7,249 nt of DNA from Candidatus Aminicenantota bacterium (GTDB taxonomy: Bacteria; Acidobacteriota; Aminicenantia; Aminicenantales; Aminicenantaceae): positions 1 to 7,249 of the forward strand of contig DAOUSP010000057.1 of the NCBI GenBank assembly GCA_030627155.1. Direction: 5' to 3'. How positions within the stretch are numbered: position 1 is the stretch's first letter; each line of letters opens with the position of its first letter. Made by a program: the position numbers and the translations under genes. Shown here in pieces: positions 1 through 4,758 of the stretch. Under the pieces are notes generated by a model. It was given only the letters and a program-made list of their open reading frames with translations, made no database searches and was not told where the DNA came from.

Positions 1-627
1 CCCTGATCTTATTGGGTTAAAGCCCATTTTCAAAAAGAACGACTTGGCCTGCTCGAACCCTCTTGAAGAAAAGCCGCTGAAAACAAGAGGAATAGTCAAA
101 GGAGAAAAAGCCTGGCTTTCGACAAATGTTGGTGAAGTCGTCATGAAGAAGTTTTTATTTATTTCAAGAAGTTCCTCAAGGGACATGTATTTTTTTACTG
201 GCATTTGGGACGAAAAAGACGTTTTCTGAGTCTTTTCTCCTGAAATTGCCAACATTTCTTCAATGGGGGTGATACCAGCTATGGCTTCCTTTGCAAAAGG
301 AAAGCTATATGCAACGGCTCCGATTAATTTCCCATCAATATATATAGGACTTCCGCTCATTCCACTCATGACTCCGGCTTTATCCAAAAGCTGGCTCTGA
401 AGCTTTGCCAGGATTAAGTTTCTTTTCGGCTGAAAATTATAGAGAACACCTAAGATTTCAACATCAAACTCTTCGATTTTATTGTCAATAAAAACACTTC
501 GGCCTTTCCCTTTCATCCCAGCTTTGATTTGATTTAATGGAATAATTGTACCAGAGGCCTCAACATGCCAATTGAAAAAGCCAAGAAAGAGCAAAGCCAT
601 TAACAGGATTTTAAAGCTTTTTTTCAT
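1..627 (-). CDS. Secreted SpoIVB-like peptidase S55 domain protein (partial, C-terminus beyond window)
   Basis: The frame is open from the ATG at 627 to the left edge, giving 209 codons without a stop. Residues 1-24 look like a Sec signal peptide: Lys-rich start, hydrophobic LLMALLFLGFF, likely cleavage after VEA. Residues 37-126 resemble the part of Bacillus SpoIVB around its catalytic serine. A strand with EEFDVEILGV at 52-61 is followed by GMSGSPIYIDGKLIGAV at 89-105 and by a GITPIEEML stretch at 118-126. By analogy with GxSGxP serine proteases, Ser91 would be the nucleophile. In SpoIVB the catalytic His lies well before this block in a GALGH context. Here only about 30 mature residues precede it and none is that His, so a catalytic His, if present, must lie in the missing part. 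The gene follows the SPT-like gene by 71 nt on the same strand. An AAGGAA at 641-646 sits 13 nt before the ATG, a long spacing. A role in sporulation is not implied. Confidence 0.82.
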   Translation of the reverse strand, partial: MKKSFKILLMALLFLGFFNWHVEASGTIIPLNQIKAGMKGKGRSVFIDNKIEEFDVEILGVLYNFQPKRNLILAKLQSQLLDKAGVMSGMSGSPIYIDGKLIGAVAYSFPFAKEAIAGITPIEEMLAISGEKTQKTSFSSQMPVKKYMSLEELLEINKNFFMTTSPTFVESQAFSPLTIPLVFSGFSSRGFEQAKSFFLKMGFNPIRSG

Positions 628-660
628 GGGAGTATTCGCTTTCCTTATTCACACGTTCAT

Positions 661-666
661 ATTATA
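661..666 (-). promoter_or_regulatory. Possible -10 box (TATAAT) upstream of the S55 gene
   Basis: Read on the minus strand, a perfect TATAAT lies 33 nt before the ATG of the S55-domain gene, in the 71-nt gap after the SPT-like gene. No convincing -35 hexamer sits 16-18 nt further upstream; a TTGAAT exists but is too far away. The gap is AT-rich, so a chance match is quite possible. If real, the S55 gene could be transcribed separately from the SPT-like gene. Confidence 0.3.
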
Positions 667-698
667 TATTAAACTTAAGAATTATGCTTTCGATTCAA

Positions 699-1883
699 TT
701 ATTTCAGAATGCCCAGCATTTTTCCACACTTTTCAAAGCTATTGAGGACAGTATTTAGTTCCTCATCTGTATGTGTGGCTGAATAACTTGTACGAATAAG
801 GGCCTGTCCCTGAGGGACAGCAGGATAAATGACTGGATTTGTGAATACTCCATCCTCTCTCAGCAATTTCCACAACATAAAGGTCTTTTCATCATCCCCA
901 ACTAAAACAGGTATAATAGGTGTCTCTGTGTATCCTGTATTGTACCCCATTGACTCAAATCCAGAGCGCATTTTCTTTGTAATTTCCCATAATCTTTCTC
1001 TTCTCTCCGGTTCTTTCTCAATAATATCCAAAGTCGCCAAAACTGTTGCTACAGAGGCAGGAGTTATACTCGCACTAAAAATCAAAGAACGGGCAAAATG
1101 TTTTATGTAAGAAATGACTTTTTTTTCTCCTGCAACAAATCCACCCAAGGAAGCGAAGGATTTACTAAATGTCCCCATGACTAAATCTACATCATCTTCT
1201 ACGCCAAAATGCTCGGCTGTTCCTCTTCCATTTTCCCCCATCACACCGATACCGTGGGCATCATCTACCATGACTCTGGCGTCATATTTCTTTGCAATTT
1301 TAACGATTTCAGGCAGATTAGCCAGATCCCCTTCCATGCTGAAGACTCCGTCTACTATTATCAGCTTCGCTGTTTCATTATTAATCGAATCAAATATTCT
1401 TTCCAAGTCACTTATATCATTGTGGTTATATTTATAAATCTTCCCATAAGAAAGGCGGCAAGCATCAATTATACTCGCATGTACCATTCTGTCTGTAATC
1501 ACTGCATCTCCACGCCCTACAAGTGTTGATACGATTCCAAGGTTTGTCTGAAATCCTGTGCTAAATGCAAGCGCTGCTTCTTTTTTCATGAATCTTGCTA
1601 ATTTTTCTTCCAACTCCACATGAATGTCCAAAGTTCCGTTTAAAAATCTTGAGCCGCAAGTTGCTACACCATATTTGTCTATAGCTTCCTTAGCAACTTT
1701 GAGAACCCGAGGATGGTTAATCAACCCTAAATAATTGTTGGAACCCACCATAATCATATCATGACCATCAACTTTTACTATATTTCCTTTTACCTCTTCA
1801 ATAGGTGTAAAGTAGGGATAAATTCCCTTTTCCATCGCTTCTTCAGCCCGTGTAAAATCGTAGCATTTATCAAAAACACCCAC
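699..1883 (-). CDS. Serine palmitoyltransferase-like alpha-oxoamine synthase (PLP-dependent)
   Basis: A complete 394-residue member of the alpha-oxoamine synthase family (serine palmitoyltransferase, KBL, BioF, ALAS), cytosolic and PLP-dependent. These enzymes condense an amino acid with an acyl-CoA or acyl-ACP and release CO2. Expected active-site residues are present: His135 in DRMVHASI (stacks on PLP), Asp207 and His210 in VDDAHGIG, the Schiff-base Lys241 in GTFSKSFASLGGF, and a C-terminal Arg364 near SATHT. Features favouring SPT over KBL or BioF are GSRFLNGTLDIH (78-88), FSTGF (107-111), GVFSMEGDLANLPEIV (179-194) and IYPYF near the N-terminus. These match my memory of Bacteroides SPT, and the length is the same. 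KBL has SVRFICGT and GTLGKALGG at the equivalent places. The start is GTG, chosen because a perfect AGGAGG lies 5 nt upstream. It is transcribed away from the SDR gene. Substrate specificity is inferred; an AONS- or KBL-like activity is the main alternative. Confidence 0.88.
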   Translation of the reverse strand: MGVFDKCYDFTRAEEAMEKGIYPYFTPIEEVKGNIVKVDGHDMIMVGSNNYLGLINHPRVLKVAKEAIDKYGVATCGSRFLNGTLDIHVELEEKLARFMKKEAALAFSTGFQTNLGIVSTLVGRGDAVITDRMVHASIIDACRLSYGKIYKYNHNDISDLERIFDSINNETAKLIIVDGVFSMEGDLANLPEIVKIAKKYDARVMVDDAHGIGVMGENGRGTAEHFGVEDDVDLVMGTFSKSFASLGGFVAGEKKVISYIKHFARSLIFSASITPASVATVLATLDIIEKEPERRERLWEITKKMRSGFESMGYNTGYTETPIIPVLVGDDEKTFMLWKLLREDGVFTNPVIYPAVPQGQALIRTSYSATHTDEELNTVLNSFEKCGKMLGILK

Positions 1884-1888
1884 TTTCT

Positions 1889-1894
1889 CCTCCT
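1889..1894 (-). promoter_or_regulatory. Shine-Dalgarno AGGAGG fixing a GTG start
   Basis: On the minus strand AGGAGG is followed by five bases (AGAAA) and then GTG at 1883-1881. This optimal site decides the GTG start of the SPT-like gene; no ATG competes nearby. Confidence 0.85.
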
Positions 1895-1951
1895 TTCTGA
1901 GAAAAAACTTTTACTTGAAAGGTCAGTATTTCCATGCATGAGACATGTTTA

Positions 1952-1964
1952 ATTTGACCCAAAT
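1952..1964. promoter_or_regulatory. Short inverted repeat ATTTG-acc-CAAAT over the -35 box
   Basis: Five-base arms ATTTG and CAAAT with a three-base centre cover the -35 hexamer of the SDR promoter, in the region shared by the divergent SPT-like and SDR genes. The position suits a repressor operator, but arms this short arise easily by chance in AT-rich DNA and I recognise no known operator consensus. Confidence 0.2.
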
Positions 1965-1982
1965 AGGCAATTTTCATAGAAT
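1954..1982 (+). promoter_or_regulatory. Sigma70-type promoter, leaderless start of the SDR gene
   Basis: TTGACC at 1954-1959, a 17-nt spacer, and TAGAAT at 1977-1982 match the -35/-10 consensus at 5 of 6 positions each. Counting seven bases on from the -10 puts the predicted start at 1989-1990, which is the A of the SDR gene's ATG. There is no Shine-Dalgarno before that ATG. The layout predicts a leaderless mRNA and rules out the upstream in-frame ATG at 1945, which lies before the promoter. Confidence 0.65.
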
Positions 1983-1989
1983 CTTTATA

Positions 1990-2964
1990 ATGAAAGTATT
2001 TATCACTGGCGGAACTGGTTTTATTGGAAGTCATCTTATTGATTTCTTATTAAATAAATATAAAGTCCGAATATACGCACTTGTCAGAAACCGCAACAAT
2101 ACAAAATGGCTCAATGGACTAGATGTCCAGCTCTTGGAGGGAAACCTTTTTTCCATTCCTTCTCTTCCATCTGATATTGATTATGTTTTTCACCTTGCAG
2201 GACTAACAAAAGCCTACAATTCGGCTGCTTATTATACAGTAAACCAGGAAGGAACAGCAAGCCTTTTTAAGTCCATTGTCGCACAAAAAGTCTACCCAAA
2301 AAAATTTATCTATCTTAGCACCCTTGCTGCTACAGGGCCATCCTTTAATGGACAGCCTGTTAAAGAGGACTTAGAAGCGCAACCTGTTACTCCTTATGGG
2401 AAAAGTAAATTATTGGGCGAGAAAGAAGCTTTAAAATTTAAAAATGAATTCCCGCTTGTCATTATTCGAGTCGGAGCTGTTTTCGGCCCAAGAGACAAAG
2501 ATTTTCTCCCTTATTTTAGAATAATTCAAAAAGGCGCTCTCCCTTCAATCGGCCATAAACAACGGCTGCTTAGCATGTGCTATGTAAAAGATTTAGTCCA
2601 TGCGCTTGACCTCTCAACACAAAAAGACCTTAAAAGCGGAGAGATTATTCATATAGCTGACCCACAACCTTACTCCTGGGACGAATTCGGCAAAATGGTT
2701 GCAAAGGGATTAGGAAAAAGTGCCAGGACAGTAAAAATTCCTTTCCCTGCTTTATTTCTTGCAGCCCTGGCTTCTAATCTAAGTTCCAGGATAAGCAAAA
2801 AACCAAGCCCTTTGAATTTATATAAATTCAAAGAAATGAAACAAAAAGGATGGGTCGCTGACACAACTAAAGCAAAAGAGCTATTATCTTTTTGTCCAAA
2901 ATATTCCCTGCAAGAGGCAATTCAAGAAACGATCGACTGGTATCTTGAAAATAAATGGCTGTAA
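1990..2964 (+). CDS. Extended short-chain dehydrogenase/reductase (NAD-dependent epimerase/dehydratase family)
   Basis: 324 residues from the ATG at 1990. The protein opens directly with the Rossmann strand and dinucleotide motif, MKVFITGGTGFIGSHL, with GGTGFIG at 7-13. Further SDR landmarks are HLAG at 68-71, Ser110 in YLSTLAATG, and the catalytic YxxxK as Tyr136-Lys140 in TPYGKSK. A substrate-binding region with RVGAVFGPRD follows at 160-169. This makes it a soluble NAD(P)-dependent oxidoreductase or epimerase with intact catalytic residues. A longer frame opens at 1945 (15 extra residues), but the promoter lies inside that extension. It stands divergent from the SPT-like gene, with about 106 nt between the two start codons. 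Bacterial ceramide reductase (CerR of Caulobacter) belongs to this same broad family, so a keto-lipid reductase is a reasonable guess. A nucleotide-sugar epimerase or steroid-dehydrogenase-like role is not excluded. Confidence 0.85.
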   Translation: MKVFITGGTGFIGSHLIDFLLNKYKVRIYALVRNRNNTKWLNGLDVQLLEGNLFSIPSLPSDIDYVFHLAGLTKAYNSAAYYTVNQEGTASLFKSIVAQKVYPKKFIYLSTLAATGPSFNGQPVKEDLEAQPVTPYGKSKLLGEKEALKFKNEFPLVIIRVGAVFGPRDKDFLPYFRIIQKGALPSIGHKQRLLSMCYVKDLVHALDLSTQKDLKSGEIIHIADPQPYSWDEFGKMVAKGLGKSARTVKIPFPALFLAALASNLSSRISKKPSPLNLYKFKEMKQKGWVADTTKAKELLSFCPKYSLQEAIQETIDWYLENKWL

Positions 2965-3048
2965 GATTATCTGGTTATTTACATTTTTTGCCTCTGGGAA
3001 AATCCTTCTAACTTATAAAGTTTTATCTGGTGGAACTTCCTCAATAAG

Positions 3049-3534
3049 TTATTTTTTCTTTTTATTTATAGAGCTTCGAGTATAGAATGAGGCAGAAAAT
3101 TTTGTTGTGCTTTTAAGGCACCATTCTTCTTTCTTTGAACAAGCAAAATATTTAACCTTTCCTTCAAGGACATGCCAACCTCGCTTGGCATCCAAGCTGA
3201 CTGTAAAAGGAATTTCTATTGGCTCTTTGAAATTCAAGTATTCTTCACCATCTTTTTCCAAAATTTCTATCTCCAAATCAGAGGCAGTGAAAAAGTTCTT
3301 TGGGAAAACAAGGGCATCTGAAGGACTTAATTCAATTGTAAAAACAGGTTGCGGATTTATTGTGACTCCTTTCTGAACCTTTATCTTGAGACTAACTTTC
3401 CCTTCTTGGCTACGGGAAAGGCGTTCGGGGCTAATTGAGGCCTCAACTTTTAAAAGCTCTTCATCCGCATATAGGCCAATTATTAATAAAAGCAAAATCA
3501 AACTCGTAAAACATATGTTTTTTTTTAAGCTCAT
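3049..3534 (-). CDS. Secreted DsbD-alpha-like (DsbD N-terminal) domain protein
   Basis: 161 residues from the ATG at 3534. Residues 1-23 form a signal peptide: Lys4-Lys5, a run of SLILLLLIIGL, and likely cleavage after LYA. The mature part is rich in alternating beta-strand residues, as expected of an immunoglobulin-like fold. Near its end it has a Cys pair, Cys132 and Cys139, in YFACSKKEEWCLKSTTK. The E. coli DsbD alpha domain has an equivalent YQGCxxxxxC pair (Cys103, Cys109) that passes electrons to periplasmic partners. Here the spacing is one residue longer, and neither the DsbD membrane domain nor its thioredoxin domain follows. The protein ends in a Lys-rich tail (KKKK). An in-frame ATG at 3591 would add 19 residues before the signal peptide; I reject it because a good promoter lies inside that stretch. 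The Shine-Dalgarno is weak (AAGAAA). It is convergent with the SDR gene and divergent from fabH. Redox partner unknown. Confidence 0.75.
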   Translation of the reverse strand: MSLKKNICFTSLILLLLIIGLYADEELLKVEASISPERLSRSQEGKVSLKIKVQKGVTINPQPVFTIELSPSDALVFPKNFFTASDLEIEILEKDGEEYLNFKEPIEIPFTVSLDAKRGWHVLEGKVKYFACSKKEEWCLKSTTKFSASFYTRSSINKKKK

Positions 3535-3561
3535 GTTTTCTTGACTTATCCCTGGAATTTG

Positions 3562-3591
3562 ATTATGACTTACATGCTTTAAATGAGTCAA
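3562..3591 (-). promoter_or_regulatory. Sigma70-type promoter of the DsbD-alpha-like gene
   Basis: On the minus strand TTGACT (3591-3586), an 18-nt spacer and CATAAT (3567-3562) form a good promoter. The predicted transcript begins near 3555, giving a leader of about 21 nt before the ATG at 3534. It overlaps and so argues against the longer reading frame starting at 3591. Confidence 0.6.
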
Positions 3592-3603
3592 GAAAATTAT
3601 TTC

Positions 3604-3632
3604 TTTATTTTTTTTGATTCATTTATTATAAT
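3604..3632 (+). promoter_or_regulatory. Probable fabH promoter, TATAAT with weak -35
   Basis: A perfect TATAAT at 3627-3632 is 14 nt before the fabH-like ATG. Seventeen bases upstream is only TTTATT (3604-3609), a poor -35. The predicted start, near 3639, would leave a leader of about 8 A-rich bases with no Shine-Dalgarno, a nearly leaderless message. Confidence 0.45.
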
Positions 3633-3646
3633 TTAGCGAAATTAAA

Positions 3647-4648
3647 ATGAGTGTAACAACTTTTATAAAAGGAATTTCTCATTTCCTTCCTCCCAGAATA
3701 ATCACAAATGCTGACTTAGAAAAAATAATGCCCACTTCTGATGAATGGATCCGACAGAGGACAGGAATCCTGGAGAGACATTATGCTGACCCTGGTGTAG
3801 GAACATCTGACCTTGCTTATGAAGCTGCATTGCGTGCTATTGAAGATGCCAAGATCGATAAATCAGAAATCGATTTCATCATAGCCGCCACACTATCTCC
3901 TGATTATTACTTCCCTGGAATCGGCGTACTTGTCCAATCTAAATTAGGTCTTAATCAAATTGGCGCTCTGGATGTGCGGAATCAATGCAGTGGCTTTATC
4001 TATGCACTTTCCGTTGCTGACCAGTATATCAAAACACAGACTTACAAGAAGATTCTTCTTGTGGCTGCAGAACTCCAGTCCTCAAACCTGGATTATTCTG
4101 ACGATGGAAGAGACATGGCTGCGCTTTTTGGAGATGGCGCTGCAGCCGTTATTCTGGAGCCAAACCACAGTAATGATGGGCGTGGGATTCTTTCTACACA
4201 TTTATTTTCTGATGGACGATTTGCTTCAGGATTATTAATGGAAAAGCCAAGCTCAAAAGATAATCCTGTCTTTTCCGAAAAAATGCTTGAAAGCAAAAGG
4301 TATTTCCCTCGCATGAATGGAAAGACTGTTTTTAAAAATGCCGTAGAAAAGATGCCTGAAGCTGTTAATGCCGCACTGAAACACAACAACCTGACAATCG
4401 AGGACGTAGATCATCTTATTCCACATCAAGCTAATGACCGCATTAGTCTGATGGTTGCTCACAAGTTAAAAATCCCTGTTGAAAAAGTCCTAAGAAACAT
4501 TCATCGCACTGGAAACACGACTGCTGCTTCAATTCCAATTGCTATGGATGAAGCTGTAAAAGAAGGAAGAATAAAGCAAGGCGACTTAATTGTTTTAACA
4601 GCGTTCGGCTCCGGTTTCACCTGGGCTTCAGCAGTCATTCGGTGGTAG
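3647..4648 (+). CDS. 3-oxoacyl-ACP synthase III (FabH-type ketosynthase)
   Basis: 333 residues, complete, cytosolic. FabH enzymes condense an acyl-CoA primer with malonyl-ACP to start fatty-acid chains. The thiolase-fold triad is intact: Cys114 in RNQCSGFIYAL, His260 in IPHQAN, Asn290 in RTGNTTAASIP. The N-terminal TSDEWIRQRTGI (30-41) and FGDGAAAVIL (161-170) are typical of the family. The protein is about 16 residues longer than E. coli FabH; part of the extra length appears to lie between residues 180 and 225. The RNQCSGF context differs from the usual AACAGF/AACSGF of housekeeping FabH and may mark a specialised group with another primer. It starts at the first Met of the frame, which fits the domain start. 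It is divergent from the DsbD-alpha-like gene, 112 nt away; the DUF885 gene follows 110 nt downstream on the same strand. OleA, of long-chain olefin synthesis, is a related alternative, but no OleB or OleC partner is visible. Confidence 0.87.
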   Translation: MSVTTFIKGISHFLPPRIITNADLEKIMPTSDEWIRQRTGILERHYADPGVGTSDLAYEAALRAIEDAKIDKSEIDFIIAATLSPDYYFPGIGVLVQSKLGLNQIGALDVRNQCSGFIYALSVADQYIKTQTYKKILLVAAELQSSNLDYSDDGRDMAALFGDGAAAVILEPNHSNDGRGILSTHLFSDGRFASGLLMEKPSSKDNPVFSEKMLESKRYFPRMNGKTVFKNAVEKMPEAVNAALKHNNLTIEDVDHLIPHQANDRISLMVAHKLKIPVEKVLRNIHRTGNTTAASIPIAMDEAVKEGRIKQGDLIVLTAFGSGFTWASAVIRW

Positions 4649-4667
4649 AGAAGTTGCAATTCTCATC

Positions 4668-4697
4668 TTGTATAAAAAAATAAATTTATGATAGGAT
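4668..4697 (+). promoter_or_regulatory. Weak candidate promoter of the DUF885 gene
   Basis: TTGTAT at 4668-4673, an 18-nt spacer and TAGGAT at 4692-4697 lie in the 110-nt gap between fabH and the DUF885 gene. The predicted start near 4704 would give a leader of about 55 nt carrying the AGGAGG. The sequence is so AT-rich that alternative -10 boxes (TATGAT, GATAAT) overlap. I see no terminator after fabH, so read-through is also possible. Confidence 0.3.
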
Positions 4698-4746
4698 AAT
4701 ATATATTTTATCAACTAAAAAAGAATTTTGAATAAAAACTGTTTTT

Positions 4747-4753
4747 AAGGAGG
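4747..4753 (+). promoter_or_regulatory. Shine-Dalgarno AAGGAGG of the DUF885 gene
   Basis: AAGGAGG is followed by five bases (aacta) and the ATG at 4759. It fixes the start of the DUF885 protein just before its signal peptide, and contrasts with the absence of such sites before the SDR, fabH-like and tatD-like genes. Confidence 0.85.
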
Positions 4754-4758
4754 AACTA

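Noticed and set aside
44..229. Plus-strand open frame of 61 codons at the left edge
   Set aside because: It is antisense to the S55-domain frame, which runs unbroken to the edge and has family motifs and a signal peptide.
1114..1529. Two plus-strand open frames of about 106 codons
   Set aside because: They are antisense shadows of the SPT-like gene, with no ribosome site or domain; the minus-strand reading has the family's catalytic residues.
699..1883. 2-amino-3-ketobutyrate CoA ligase (threonine degradation) as the primary call
   Set aside because: The residues around the Schiff-base Lys (GTFSKSFASLGG) and the GSRFLNGT motif differ from KBL and match SPT. No threonine dehydrogenase gene is adjacent; the SDR could in principle be one, so this stays a minor alternative.
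2965..3048. Terminator or regulatory repeat in the convergent gap (TTATCTGGT at 2967-2975 and 3023-3031)
   Set aside because: The nine-base word is a direct, not inverted, repeat and no stable hairpin with a T run is present. I regard it as chance.
3647..4648. OleA of a long-chain olefin (OleABCD) cluster, with the SDR as OleD
   Set aside because: No alpha/beta hydrolase (OleB) or AMP-ligase (OleC) is present, the SDR is not in the same unit, and the active-site and N-terminal motifs read as FabH.
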